Shown one piece after another: positions 11,673-23,390 of a stretch of 64,000 bases of DNA; within the stretch, counting starts at the first letter, position 1, and each line of letters begins with the position of its first letter. Location of the stretch: positions 1-64,000 of the forward strand of contig JAQUVI010000004.1 in the NCBI GenBank assembly GCA_028693445.1, in the 5' to 3' direction. This DNA comes from Candidatus Absconditabacteria bacterium (lineage in GTDB: Bacteria; Patescibacteriota; Gracilibacteria; Absconditabacterales; Absconditicoccaceae). The translations under genes were made by a program, and so were the position numbers. The notes under the pieces were generated by a model that was not told where the DNA came from, did not search any database, and worked only from the letters and a program-made list of their open reading frames with translations.

Positions 11673-11988
<316 letters not shown>

Positions 11989-12012
11989 AATGCCAATTTT
12001 TGTTTTAAAATC

Positions 12013-12615
<603 letters not shown>

Positions 12616-12660
12616 TTTTATTTAGTAAAATATAAATATTTTTTTCTAACGCTCCGCTGG

Positions 12661-12782
12661 GGATACTTTTTGGCATCGCCCCGAAAAGTATCCAAAAAGG
12701 TCTAGGCCAAACAAGTCCGCCATGTTTGTTTGGCCATAACTTGCTTAGTCAACGTATTGCTTTCCAGCTATATCAATACGTT
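12661..12782. repeat. Three consecutive strong hairpins between the alpha and beta oxidoreductase genes
   Basis: Hairpin 1: GGATACTTTT (12661) with AAAAGTATCC (12684-12693). Hairpin 2: GGCCAAACAA (12705) with TTGTTTGGCC (12726-12735). Hairpin 3: AACGTATTG (12751) with CAATACGTT (12774-12782). The stretch is clearly richer in G and C than its surroundings and not coding. It may be a palindromic mobile element or an RNA processing or stability structure in the operon. Confidence 0.7.
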
Positions 12783-12815
12783 ATATTTGCTATTTTTTTT
12801 CTTTCAAATTATTTA

Positions 12816-14450
12816 TTATAAATTAATATCTATTTCTTCGCCAAATATTGGATATAATGTGTATTTTCTGTGATTTGTAAGTTTACCTTCTCGCATTGGT
12901 TGATTGAGTACACATTGTTCTGTGACTAAACGTTGAAGTTGTCCTGATGCGTTCATTTCTACAAATATCAAAGATTGAATCTGATTGTTATTTTGTTCCA
13001 AGAATGTTTTGAGCCTCAAATCGAATGGTTGAAATACTTTGATTACTATTAATCATAAATTTTTATCACTATTATTTCTAATATAATCTTCCAATACATA
13101 TCTATTTCGTCAATAAGTAACGAAAAATTTTTCAGCATTTGGATTAATAATTTCATATCCATAAAAATCTTGTGTAAATTCTTGTTGCACGAAGGTTTTT
13201 AATTTTTGGTCTCTTTTATTTTGCATTGCTTTTTTGATTTCTGGATCTTCATTGGTTGCTCCGTATTCGTCATGTTCATATGATGTTGCGATAAATTCTC
13301 AATTTTCTGTACCAGGTGTTGTCCATTGAGAAATTCAATCATTGGTTAATTCATATCTTTTATATCACTCAGATCACTGAACTAATTTTCATCTTTTAAT
13401 TTCTGCAGATTTAAGGTTTTTTGGATCAATAGCGATATATCATTCGGAAAATTGTTTATCAGTGAGTACAATTACTGGATGTTGATATATATCTGACCAG
13501 TTTAATGCAGTTCAAATTAGGTTATATCATTCTTCAAAAGTAGATGGAGCTAGTACTATTGGAAATGTATCTCCAAAGCTTGCATTTAGTGCGTAAGCTA
13601 AATCAGCTTGTCATGTATAAGTAGGAGTCCCTGTAGAAGGACCATCACGTTGAGCTAATACATATACTCATCAAATCTCTGCTTGATTTGAAAAAGAAAT
13701 CGATTCAGTCATTAAAGCGAATCATCCTCCACTTGTTCCACACATAGCTCTTTTACCAGCCATTTTAGCTCCAAGCATTGACATACTTACTGCTATTTCA
13801 TCTTCTCATTGAAAAAATATAGCACGAGAGTCTTCTGTAATCACATCAATTAAAGAGCTTGCTGGTGTCATAGGATATGCAGAATAAAAATTCATACCCG
13901 CTTCCAATGCTCATTTTGCTATACATTCATTTCCAAACATAAGAGTTTTTGATTCTGAAACTGATTTTGAAAAATTTATTATACTACAAGCATCTCAACA
14001 ATTTTCTATAATATGGTTATATCATAATTTTAGATCTTCAATATTTTTTTCTAAAGTTTCTCAAGAAAAAGTTTTTGCAAGAAATTCTTCTCACTCCTCT
14101 ATCGAAATACCAAAAATTTTGAGAGCACCTCAAAAAGCAAAAACATTTTTATATTTAGCGGAAGCTTCTTTTATATTAAAAATATTTTTCATTGAATATA
14201 TTTTTTGATTTTTTGTAACAGCATAATCATCGTATGCAAAAAAATAATCAATATTTTTACTAATGAAATATTCATTTGGTTTATCTGAAATATACAAGAA
14301 AAAATCATTATTATCTCATTTGATAATAGATGCGTACTCTTTATCTGCTAAAATTGTATATCATTTGGATGCCAAAAGATTTCCTAATAATAATCCTGAA
14401 GTATTGACTCATGAACCAGCTGCCCCAGAAAATCAGATTGAAACTCTCAT
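12816..14450 (-). CDS. 2-oxoacid:acceptor oxidoreductase, fused gamma-alpha subunit
   Basis: 544 residues. An N-terminal gamma-type domain (RVSIGFSGAAGSGVNTSG, about 1-180) precedes an alpha pyrimidine-binding domain with ALEAGMNFYSAYPMTPASS, FFQGEDEIAVSMSMLGAKM, GTSGGGFALMTESISFS and RDGPSTGTPTYTGQADL. This order is typical of KorA-type subunits of 2-oxoacid:ferredoxin oxidoreductases. It lies 200 bases upstream of the beta gene, the gap being filled by three hairpins. The substrate (pyruvate, 2-oxoglutarate or other) cannot be told from sequence alone. Confidence 0.9.
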
Positions 14451-14603
14451 ATTTATAAAATATAAAAACTAAAAATATTACTGATGTTTTTTACTTTTTT
14501 TGTTAGAAAATACAAACACAAAAAAAAATCTGATTGGATTTTTCCTTTATTTGATATATAAATCATTATTTTTGTATATTATTTTATTTTGTCTAGCAAT
14601 ATT

Positions 14604-14996
14604 TTATACTATTTTCATGTTTTTGGGGTCAAATTCCAAAAACAAATTAATTATTCTTGTTTTTACGTATTGCTTACATTTCCCAATAGTCTTAAATACT
14701 TCATTAGCTTCTCTATCAAAATACCGGTCTTCTTCAGACATTCGATTGGTTCTTTTTATTTCTCAATCTATTATATAAAATCATGGTAATTTGTTGTGGT
14801 TGGCATCTTCAAGGTTAAATCAGTATGAATTTTTAGGAGCTCTTTTTTTGAGTGATTTTATGGAATTTTGATTTTCTGATAATATTTTTATTATATCTTT
14901 TTTTGTATTTGTTTTGTATACAACAAATTTTGCGTTTTCAGGGAAGGCAAATAGTTGTGAATTTTCCTTAGATTGAATCTTTTTCATTGTTTTCAT
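14604..14996 (-). CDS. Unrecognised 130-residue protein
   Basis: Begins MKTMKKIQSKENSQLF; in-frame TGA occurs as Gly in NSYGFNLED and LPGFYIIDGEIKR. The C-terminal half (EEDRYFDREANEVFKTIGKC) is helical. No signal peptide or membrane helix. It lies 153 bases upstream of the oxidoreductase alpha gene. No family recognised. Confidence 0.65.
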
Positions 14997-15064
14997 GGTT
15001 ATGAATTATAATGATAAAAGACATTATTTTTATAATTATATAATATTCTATTTCAATGTTTAAT

Positions 15065-15100
15065 AAAAAAATCTCTTCATATATTTATAAAGAGATTTTT
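15065..15100 (-). terminator. Terminator after the 51-residue gene
   Basis: Hairpin AAAAAATCTCTT / AAGAGATTTTT with a T run on the minus strand, ten bases beyond the stop at 15111. Confidence 0.7.
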
Positions 15101-15110
15101 AATGATTTTT

Positions 15111-15266
15111 TTAAACAATTGAGTTTTTTTCAGATACTTCTATTACTTCAAAATATTCCTGATCATCAAACATTAGTTGTTGATATTCTTCTTCAGAAAT
15201 AACTTGTCTCTTCTCAAAATATTGATTATCTTTTGAGAAAAAATCTCTTTTACATTTGTAATCCAT
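15111..15266 (-). CDS. Small UGA-free cassette gene (51 residues)
   Basis: Highly charged peptide beginning MDYKCKRDFFSKDNQYFEKR and continuing with EEEYQQLMFDDQEYFEVIEV. It has no glycine, so it cannot itself test the code. It has the full cassette layout: -35 TTGACT, 16 bases, -10 TATAAA (15290-15317), an A/C-rich leader without Shine-Dalgarno, and its own terminator. Function unknown. Confidence 0.6.
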   Translation of the reverse strand: MDYKCKRDFFSKDNQYFEKRQVISEEEYQQLMFDDQEYFEVIEVSEKNSIV

Positions 15267-15289
15267 ATTTAGTTTTTTTAGTTTTTTGT

Positions 15290-15317
15290 TTTATATATAA
15301 TTAATATCAAAAGTCAA
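15290..15317 (-). promoter_or_regulatory. Promoter of the 51-residue gene
   Basis: TTGACT (15312-15317), 16-base spacer, TATAAA (15290-15295), read on the minus strand. Confidence 0.65.
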
Positions 15318-15405
15318 TTAAAATTATTTTATTTTTTGCTTTGAAAATGTTTTTGGAAAACATATACTCCTTACATAATTTTTATTTATTTCTTATTATC
15401 TTCTG

Positions 15406-16638
15406 ATGTATAAGATTTCTTATTCTCCAAATCTCAAAGGTGAAGTACAAATTTCTGGAAGTAAAAATGCTGCGTTACCTATTGTGGCAGCAAATTATAT
15501 TTTAGACAATCAAATTAAACTTATTAATAAACCAAATATTAAGGATGTGGCTGTTATAGAAGAACTGGCTGTTGAAGCTTTATCCAATTCCAAAGATTTT
15601 TTTGATTTAACCTCAGAAAAAGCAACAAAAATTAGATCATCTATTCTTCTTATTCCTTTGGGCCTTATTAAATATGGGAAGGTGAAATTTATAGGAAGTG
15701 GTGGTTGTGCAATTGGGAAAAGACCTCTGGATATGTTTGATGATGCTTTAATCAAAGCTGGTATTACGATAACTAATGATGAATTTAAAACATTTGAGGT
15801 TACAGGAAAACCCAAAAAAAACATTATGCTTCAATGATTTTCTGTAACTGCTGTAGAAGCTTTGATTACTTATTTGGCATTTGCAAACAATTTTGACTAT
15901 GAAATTAATATTTACCAAGTAGCAATAGAACCCCATGTAAGAAATCTGATTGAATTTTTGAATAATGCAGGAGCCAATATTATTTTAAATGTAGATCATA
16001 CTCTAGTTATTAAACCATCAGAAATAAAAATTAAAAATTCTGAATTTGCTATTATTGCTGATTATATAGAAGCTGGGACTTATTTTGCTATTGGTGCTTG
16101 ATCTGAAAATTCTGAAATAACTATTAAATGATGTGATGTTGATGAACTTTCTGCTATTTATAGTGTAGCTGACAGAATTGGTATTAATTTTAAAATACTA
16201 GATAAACAAACAATTTATGTTAATTCATTTAATAAAAAGAATTATCAAGCAGTCAAAATAGAAACTAGAATTTATCCATGATTTCCAACAGATCTTCAAT
16301 CAATTTTTGGAACTTTAGTGACTCAATGTAAAGGGATCTCCAAAATTTTTGAGACTCTTTATGAAGGTAGATTTGCTTACTTAAATGAATTAGAAAATCT
16401 TGGTGCAAAAATAGAAATTCTCAATCCTTATCAAGCTATTGTTATATGACCAACAAATTTAAGATGAAATTATGTTTCTAGTAGAGATCTTAGATGTGGT
16501 GGAGCAATGATGCTTGCTTGAGTTATGGCAAAAGGAACAACATATGTAATGAATGAAGATATTATAGCTAGATGATACGATGACATCGAAAATAAACTCA
16601 AAAATATAGGTGTTAGTGTAGAAAAAATTGAAGGTTAA
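15406..16638 (+). CDS. murA: UDP-N-acetylglucosamine 1-carboxyvinyltransferase MurA
   Basis: 410 residues, close to normal. First committed step of peptidoglycan precursor synthesis: transfers enolpyruvate from PEP to UDP-GlcNAc. Motifs: ISGSKNAALPIVAA near the N terminus, the active-site loop GSGGCAIGKRPLDMFDDAL with the catalytic Cys, FPTDLQSIFGTL, and DLRCGGAMMLAGVMAKG near the end. About ten glycines are TGA. It is transcribed alone and ends at a hairpin shared with the convergent small gene. Confidence 0.95.
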
Positions 16639-16647
16639 TAAATTAAT

Positions 16648-16675
16648 AAAAAAGTAGCCAATATGGCTACTTTTT
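16648..16675. terminator. Bidirectional terminator after murA
   Basis: AAAAAAGTAGCC / GGCTACTTTTT with a five-base loop, between convergent genes. Confidence 0.8.
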
Positions 16676-16689
16676 CGTTTGAAAGAATT

Positions 16690-16857
16690 TTAAAGATTAT
16701 CACCTTTGTCTTTAAAAAATTTTTTAATATCATCATCTTCTTCTTGAATTTCTTCTTTTTGTGGTTCTTTTCTACCACTTTTGTTACTCAATAAATCAAA
16801 TTCTTCTCTAGGTCTTAGAACCATTTGTTCTTGATCATTTTCTTTTTCGTTTTTCAT
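16690..16857 (-). CDS. Small UGA-free cassette gene (55 residues)
   Basis: Very acidic, disordered-looking peptide beginning MKNEKENDQEQMVLRPREEF and ending IKKFFKDKGDNL. An in-frame ATG further upstream (16908) is not the likely start because it falls within the promoter (-35 TTGATT at 16914-16919, 16-base spacer, -10 TATAAG at 16892-16897). The glycines are GGN. No function can be proposed. Confidence 0.55.
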   Translation of the reverse strand: MKNEKENDQEQMVLRPREEFDLLSNKSGRKEPQKEEIQEEDDDIKKFFKDKGDNL

Positions 16858-16891
16858 GATTGTTGGCTTTTTTGTTTTTAAGTTGGTTTTT

Positions 16892-16919
16892 CTTATAAAA
16901 AATAACAAGAAAAAATCAA
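16892..16919 (-). promoter_or_regulatory. Promoter of the 55-residue gene
   Basis: TTGATT, 16 bases, TATAAG on the minus strand, about 35 bases upstream of the chosen ATG. Confidence 0.55.
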
Positions 16920-16925
16920 CACTTT

Positions 16926-18224
16926 TTATAATGATAATATTTTAATTATTTCATTTCATTCATTAATTGATAAGTTTGGAAAAATTCTTTTAATTTCCTT
17001 TGCTCATAAAGATTTAATAATATTGTTTTTTTCGTTTTCAGTATAAGAAGTTTTATTTATTATAGATTGTAAACGTTTTATTGTGGTAATATATTTTTTT
17101 GGTATAAATTTATTTTCACCATTTATTTCCATTATTCATACTCAAAAAAGGTTTAATAAAGGACATCGTAAATGAAGATCGTCGCTATTTTTTAAAAGAG
17201 TAAAAATCGTATTATAAACTTTTTTGGTATCCAAATCTATTACAGATCGATCAGCTTCTCATATTAGTCTATTTGATAATCATTTTGTATAATCTACATT
17301 GAAATATACAGTACCTATAATACTTTGTTCTCTCCGAAGAAGAGTTTGTAATTGTCGTAACCACGTATTTTTTGCTTTATAATTTGTTTTATAGATTTGT
17401 TTGGAAATGTTATAATCAAATTCTTCTTCGTACCAAACAGCTGTTGTAGCCACCTCATCTATCATAATAGGTTTATTGAAAGATTTTATTCTTTGAAGTG
17501 GATTTCGACCTCTTTCGTAAACAATTTGGTTTGGTGTAAGTCGTTTTCTATCTGCAAATCCTTTTCCTCGATTATAAAAACTAAAACCAATTATATCTAC
17601 ATATTCGTCTCAAGGATAATAATCTTCAAATGTATAACATCATACCTTTTCTTTCCAAGATAATTGACAAGCAATAAGTTTCGCTTTTTGATTTGGTATT
17701 TCTTTGGTTGGCATATCTCGGTGATTTACAGAAAAATCAAATAATATATTTTCTGTAGATATGCCAAGTTCTCTTGAGATGTTTCGGACGTGGATTCGTG
17801 CTTTTTTGAAGTTTTCAGGATGCGAAGACCAAGGGTATCGTCCGCCGTTCATTTCGTGCATAGTTCTAAAAACAACTTTGAGGTTATTATCTTTTACTGC
17901 TTGGAAAAATTCTTTATATTGTCTATCAAATTTACCTTCTGCAACTTCTTTTGCAGAAAAATTATTTGGAGAAATGGTTATATGATATATTCTTGTTGTT
18001 CAAAGAGTAGATGATAATTGATTTATAGTATTTATTACAGAATCATCTCGTGGATCAAAAATAAATCCTACCAAAGAAATTCTGATTTTATGTTTTTCTT
18101 CTATTCTCTGAATATTTTCTATTGTATTATCGGCTGATTTAAGTCAGAGAAGATAGGCGTTTGTGGAAGTAATTCCTAAAAATCATAAAATTCCGAAAAA
18201 CAATAATAATTTAGACTTTTTCAT
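16926..18224 (-). CDS. Exported glycoside hydrolase family 26-like protein
   Basis: 432 residues. The N terminus (MKKSKLLLFFGILGFLGITS) is a signal peptide or membrane anchor. The centre has FRTMHEMNGGRYPWSSHPEN (residues around 120-140), the signature of GH26 beta-mannanases in which the Glu is the acid/base. Later motifs DIIGFSFYNRGKG and KPIMIDEVATTAV could supply the nucleophile Glu on a late strand. It would act outside the cell on a mannan-type or other polysaccharide (family inference). It lies just downstream of the HD-domain gene. Confidence 0.8.
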
Positions 18225-18240
18225 AAATATATTTTTATAA

Positions 18241-18819
18241 TTAAACATCTTTCAAATTCTGAAGAGCTTCTTTTAGCCATCGATCACTTGATTTTGTTTG
18301 ACACATTTGGGTTCGTATTTTTTTTGCGCTTTCTGTTCTAAGTGCATTTCATACATTTGTTATCCAATTTTGAGCATCTTCATATCATATTTCTTTATAT
18401 GTTTTGGCTTGAAATGCTTGTTCAAGATAATCAGCATCCTTAGCAACCTTTCATTCAAGTGTTAATCTATCATCCATTTCTTGAAAATAATTTTTAATTT
18501 CTTCTCCAAAATCTAATCAATTAAATTGATCATTCATAACTTGTTTTTCTAATTCTTTTTTGTTGGTAATATATCAAACAGCGACTTTGTGCATATCACC
18601 GATTCTTGTTTCTGCAATATCATGCCAAACCAACATTGTAGCAACTTTATTTGCATCAACTCATTCCATTTTTGCCAAAATATATCCAATTTGAGCCGCA
18701 TTTAGTGAATGTTCAGCAACAGTATCAGGCTGTTTAATATGGAGATATTTAAATCCTATATGATCCAGATTTTTTAGATGCAAAGATTCGAATATTAGAT
18801 TAACAATTTTTTGTATCAT
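18241..18819 (-). CDS. HD-domain phosphohydrolase (YfbR/5'-deoxynucleotidase-like)
   Basis: 192 residues. Metal-dependent HD fold: TVAEHSLNAAQIGYIL (first His), TMLVWHDIAETRIGD (HD pair) and VAKDADYLEQAFQAK (last Asp). Members of this group dephosphorylate nucleoside monophosphates or related compounds. I chose the ATG before IQKIVNLIFESLHL because the upstream in-frame ATG at 18903 would overlap the end of the channel gene. It is 17 bases from the GH26-like gene. Confidence 0.85.
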
Positions 18820-18845
18820 TATATCTGTTTGTAATAAAAGATAAA

Positions 18846-19898
18846 TTATTTTTTCTGATTCTCTATATATATACTTTGTGTAGGATATGCAAATGAAATT
18901 CATTGTTTTTTGAATTTTTTCATTATTTCTAAGCAGATTTTTTGATGAGTATCTCTATATATTTCAAACTCTTTTGTTGTTATAAAATATACAATTTCAA
19001 AATTTAATTCTGATTTTCAAAATTCTATAAAATGAGCTCTACTAAACTCTGTATTTTCTGTTTTTTCTATAATTTCTTTGATTATTGATGGTATTTTTTC
19101 GATAGTAGAAGGATCTGTTTGATATATAACTCCTATATTAAAAGCTATTCTTCTTTTTTTCATCTTTCCATAATTATTTATTCTGATACTGGTTATTTCA
19201 TTATTTGGTATTATTAGTTCTTGTCATTGAAGTGTTTGAATACGGGTTGATTTCATTCCAATATCTTTAACTATTCAACTATCTTCTCATATAATAATAA
19301 AATCACCTATTTCAAAAGGCCTATCTAAGAAAATACTAAATGAGGCAAAAATATCTCATAATATCTTTTGCAATGCAAATGCTACTCATATTCAAACTAC
19401 TCACAAACTTGCAATAAGTGGTGTGATTTCAATTCCAATATTTGAAAGCAATAATAATCATCAAATAACATAAACAATAATCTTTGTTGTAATATGAAAA
19501 AGATTTATTCTTGTAGTATCTTTTTTTCAATTGTGTTTACTAATATTTTTTTCTAATATGTGTTTTATAATTTTGATTAAAAAGCTTGAAAATTCTCGTA
19601 TTACTATTCATAAAAAAATTATCTCTATAAAATAATTTATTTGATTATTTATCTTTATATATTGCAAGGGAATATAAACACAGACAACAATATAGAATAT
19701 TTTTGATATTGATGAAATATTTTTTATTATAATATCATCTCGTTTACTTTCGGTTTTTTCTACTATATTTTTTGCTTTTTTGAGAAAAAATCTTCTAAAA
19801 ATAATTGTTCAGAAAAATATAATAAGAAAAATTATAAGAGCTATTATGTAAGTGTGTATCGAATTCCCCAATATTTCATAATAAACAAATTCTGGCAT
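18846..19898 (-). CDS. mscS: MscS-family mechanosensitive channel
   Basis: 350 residues. Four or five membrane helices (about 15-190) including the Gly/Ala-rich pore helix ASLGVGVAFALQKILGDIF, followed by the beta domain FEIGDFIIIGED and the conserved TRIQTLQGQELIIPN. Many of the pore-helix glycines are TGA. It relieves turgor by opening under membrane tension. It may share a transcript with the downstream HD and GH26-like genes. Confidence 0.93.
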
Positions 19899-19975
19899 AT
19901 TATTTTTTGTAATACATAAAAAATAGCTATCTTCTTCTTATAGATTTCTTTTTGATGTTCAAGCTTTTTGAAAAA

Positions 19976-20476
19976 TTAATTTAAATATGTATTTTCTTTT
20001 AAAAAATTAGTTCAATTTGTGATATTGTTTATAGAATCTGTACAAAAAGATATTATATCATCATATGTGATTTTAATGTTTTTATATTCAGTTATTTTAA
20101 TTAGTATCTTATCAAAAAACAAAATAATATCATTTATTTCTATTTTAAATTTATTTTTTGCATCATTTTCTAATTTTCATAATAAGATCTTTTTATCAGT
20201 TTCAGTAATGTATTTATAATTTTTTATAAGCATATTTTTAATTAAAATCAAAATTTTCTTATGGTTTTCTATATATGTATTTATCTCTAAATTAGGAAAA
20301 TCTTCTTCAATATCTTCTGTATCTATTGTTCTATAAATATTTTCTATACATTTATCAATTATTTCAAAAATTTCTTCAATAACATTATCATTTCTCAAAA
20401 TATTTTTTATCTCTAAATTACTTCTTATGATTTTATTTTTTTCTCCTGATATCCTTGTTTTAATCAAATTAATCAT
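19976..20476 (-). CDS. Unrecognised 166-residue helical protein
   Basis: Begins MINLIKTRISGEKNKIIRSN. Almost entirely alpha-helical, Ile/Lys/Asn-rich, no signal peptide or membrane helix. In-frame TGA (KILLGKLEND, ITNGTNF) extends it well beyond what the standard code shows. It is 78 bases upstream of mscS. No family recognised. Confidence 0.65.
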
Positions 20477-20671
20477 TTATCAATATTAAATTGTAAAAAC
20501 ATTTAATTTTTATGACTATTTTTCAGATAATATCAATAGATTTTTAGATATTATTTTATATTTAATACCAATTTATTATTATTGTTTTATATTGATTTTT
20601 GTTAATTAAACATTAAAAACAATTATCAAATAAAACGGTAAATTAAACTAAACCAAAAACAAAAAAATAAG

Positions 20672-21412
20672 ATGAAAACAAAAATTGTTTTAATTATGTT
20701 TTATTCCATACTTGGAATATGGCAGATTGCTTTTGCGCAAGAACCTGATAGTTTGAATATAGAAACAGAGATATTTTTTATTGATCCTACTTCAAATACT
20801 TCCAATCTTATTGATACTATTTTAATTCAAAAAGAATTAGATTCTTTAAAAATAGTTTATCAGTCATATCAAGAAGTATTGGTGGTAATTGAACAAAAAA
20901 TTGATTCTTTGGAAAATCTTTTAGAAAATCAATTATCTGATAAAGTTATCTTTTATGATTCCACTACTCTTTATCAGAACCCTTTAGATTTTGATGATGA
21001 AGATGATGATTGGAAAGAAATCTTTGGTTTTGTTTTTAAGATAGAAAGTTGTAAACCTTTTAAGGATTCATTATATATAACTGCAAGAATTAAATACTTA
21101 GAAGGGGCTGATATAATTTTTAGAATTTATGTAGAAGCTTTTGAGACTTTTTATCAAAAAGGTATTTTAAAAGAGAAAAAAAGTGGTTCTAAAACAGAGG
21201 TTGTATATTCAAGTGTAGTATCTAATAATGAAATATTTAATTTAAAAACATCTTTAAAAAAAGAAAATTTGGGTAATGATGCTAAATTAATTAGAGTAAA
21301 AATTATTATGAGGGTTGCTAATAGTTCTACAAGTAAATATCAAGAATATATGGAAAAAAACTATGATCCAATTAGAAATAATTGGAAAAGTAAACATTTT
21401 ATAACATTATAG
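20672..21412 (+). CDS. Exported UGA-free orphan protein (246 residues)
   Basis: A classic signal peptide (MKTKIVLIMFYSILG, then AFAQ and likely cleavage before EPDS) precedes a helical region (residues 50-90, with repeated DSL) and a beta-rich half with an acidic DDEDDDW. All glycines are GGN; none is TGA. TTGATT at 20592 starts a weak promoter, the leader is A/C-rich with no Shine-Dalgarno, and a CCGG terminator follows. The signal peptide style is like that of Bacteroidetes secreted proteins. No function recognised; possible transfer from a host or neighbour. Confidence 0.75.
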   Translation: MKTKIVLIMFYSILGIWQIAFAQEPDSLNIETEIFFIDPTSNTSNLIDTILIQKELDSLKIVYQSYQEVLVVIEQKIDSLENLLENQLSDKVIFYDSTTLYQNPLDFDDEDDDWKEIFGFVFKIESCKPFKDSLYITARIKYLEGADIIFRIYVEAFETFYQKGILKEKKSGSKTEVVYSSVVSNNEIFNLKTSLKKENLGNDAKLIRVKIIMRVANSSTSKYQEYMEKNYDPIRNNWKSKHFITL

Positions 21413-21439
21413 TAAATAGTAAATAATAAATAATATATC

Positions 21440-21470
21440 AATCCGGGTTTATTTAACCGGATTTTTTTTA
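21440..21470 (+). terminator. GC-rich terminator after the 246-residue gene
   Basis: ATCCGG / CCGGAT with a nine- to ten-base loop and eight T. It overlaps the 3' end of the convergent sufB gene. Confidence 0.8.
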
Positions 21471-22853
21471 TCATACAGATCATTCCATTTCCATTTCAAT
21501 TAATTTATTTAATTCTCAAGCATATTCTAAAGGGAGTTTTTTAACTACAGATGAAAAGAAACCATTTACTATCATAGCAATAGCTTTTTCTTCATCTATT
21601 CCACGAGATGTGAGATAAAAAATTTCATTATCATCTACTTTGCCTGCACTTGCTTCATGAGCAATAATTGAAGTTTTATTATTACAAACAATATCAGGAA
21701 TTGTTGTAGAAACTGATTGATCATCCAAAAGTAAAGCATCACATTCTGTATGATTTGTAGAATTTTCTGCATTTTTATTTATTTTAACTAATCATCTATA
21801 GGTAGAAATTCAGCCATCCTTTGAGATTGTTTTGGAAATAATAGTTGATGAAGTATTTTTACCTATATGTATTGCTTTTGATCAAGTATCTTGGTTCTGT
21901 CATTTTCCTGCTACAGCGATACCTAGCATATCTGTTTTACTATAATCACCTTTTAAAATACTACATGGATATAACATTGTTGTACACGATCACATATTTC
22001 AATTTACTCGTTCCATATAACCATATTCCTCTACTATTGCTCTTTTAGTATTTAAATTATACGTATTTGTTGATCGATTTTCTACCGAGGAATATTTCAT
22101 CTTAGCGTTTTTTCCAACTATAATTTCTACTAATCATGCGTGTAAAGAATTTTTATCAAATTTTGGAGCTGAACATCATTCAATATATGATCATTTTGCA
22201 TTATCTTCAAGAATTATCAATGTATGTTCAAATTGTCATCATGCATAAGTATTCATACGAAAATATGCTTGTAGTGGCTCAGATAATTCTATTCATTTTG
22301 GGATATAAATAAATGTTCACCCACTCCATACAGCACCGTGTAATGCAGCAAAAATATGATCAGTAGCAGGCACTACACTCATAAAATATTTTTTCGCTAA
22401 TTCTGGGTGACTTCGTAGTGCCTGTGGCATATCTTCAAAAATTACTCCTTTTTTTGCTCGTTGATCTTTGATTTTATGATAAACATTTAAAGAATCGTAT
22501 TGTCATCCTGCTCCAGAAAGATATTTTTGTTCTGCTTCTGGTATTCATAATTTCTGAAATTTTTCTTTTATTTCTAAAGGAACATCTTCTCGATTATTTG
22601 CGTATCATTCATATTCTTTACTTGGTTTTGCATAATAAATTATTTCATCCAAATTTAGCTTTTTTAAACTAGGTCATCGTTTTGGAGGTTGAGATTTTTG
22701 GAAAGTCTCAAAACATTTAAGTCTGTGTTCCAACATCCGTTTTGGTTCATTTTGTTCAGCAGAAATTTGTCTTACTGTTTGTTTAGTAAGTCCTTTTAAA
22801 AGTATTTCGTATTTTATATTATCAGCAGATTCTAGTGTATTTTTGAGTGTCAT
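21468..22853 (-). CDS. sufB: Fe-S cluster assembly protein SufB
   Basis: 461 residues, normal length. Scaffold component of the SUF system, which builds Fe-S clusters with SufC. Motifs: YAGGQFEHTLIILEDNA, YIEGCSAPKFDKNSLHAG, ENRSTNTYNLNTKRAIV, and near the C terminus the conserved SIIAHEASAGKVDDNEIFYL and FFSSVVKKLPLEYA. The last codons are TCT GTA TGA TAA, so the TGA is the final glycine. sufC is 1.6 kb away on the same strand, with three small plus-strand genes between them; no sufD is seen. Confidence 0.95.
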
Positions 22854-22919
22854 ATATTTTCTTTTAAGAAATAGATATTTCTTTTTAGGATTTTCTTATT
22901 CTTTTTCAAATCTAATTCA

Positions 22920-22947
22920 TTGATTTTCTTTTCCTTATATATATAAT
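22920..22947 (+). promoter_or_regulatory. Promoter of the 97-residue gene
   Basis: TTGATT, 16-base spacer, TATAAT; a second TATAAT lies at 22953-22958. Confidence 0.65.
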
Positions 22948-22972
22948 GTGCGTATAATAAAATTTATAAAAG

Positions 22973-23266
22973 ATGTTTGGATTATTTAAAAAGAAAAATG
23001 ATGATATTTACTCTGCTGAACAAGCGGGTAAAATCATAGAAGAAGCTTATAACAAGGCTAAGGCTTCTTTTGAATTTAAGAGTAATTTATTAGTTGCGCA
23101 AAAACAAAATGAATACATAGTTAAAATAAAAATAAAGAATTCATTTGTTTTTGATCCGATACTAGTAGAAAACTATCTTAAAAGTATTCTTTTGCCAAAA
23201 TTTTATGAGATTGAAGTTTCAGTTGATACTGTTACTATAAATCGAAATAAAAAAGAAACTCTATAA
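22973..23266 (+). CDS. UGA-free orphan protein, paralogue 1 (97 residues)
   Basis: Begins MFGLFKKKNDDIYSAEQAGK: a helix, then VKIKIKNSFVFDPILVENYL, and VSVDTVTINRNKKE at the end. The same order (helix, FxPxL element, DTxxIxRxK ending) is found in the next gene at 23391, so the two look like diverged duplicates. Glycines are GGN only. It has its own promoter and terminator. The compact alpha/beta pattern gives no recognised function. Confidence 0.7.
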   Translation: MFGLFKKKNDDIYSAEQAGKIIEEAYNKAKASFEFKSNLLVAQKQNEYIVKIKIKNSFVFDPILVENYLKSILLPKFYEIEVSVDTVTINRNKKETL

Positions 23267-23275
23267 TTATATGGT

Positions 23276-23301
23276 CCTCTGTAAACAACAGAGGGCTTTT
23301 T
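23276..23301 (+). terminator. Terminator after the 97-residue gene
   Basis: CCTCTGT / ACAGAGG hairpin followed by a T run. Confidence 0.8.
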
Positions 23302-23317
23302 AAAAAGACAAAAAACA

Positions 23318-23346
23318 TTGACTTTGTGTATTAAATATATAATATA
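23318..23346 (+). promoter_or_regulatory. Promoter of the 84-residue gene
   Basis: TTGACT (23318-23323); TATAAT follows after 14 bases, or TAATAT after 16. About 45 bases of leader precede the ATG. Confidence 0.6.
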
Positions 23347-23390
23347 CATATCAATATATAGGATATAAATCAAATTTAAAAATAAATATT

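Noticed and set aside
14263-14789. Plus-strand frames opposite the oxidoreductase alpha and 130-residue genes
   Set aside because: They are shadows of well supported minus-strand genes and show no family motif.
16690-16908. Longer form of the 55-residue protein from 16908
   Set aside because: The upstream ATG lies inside the -10/-35 region of the promoter.
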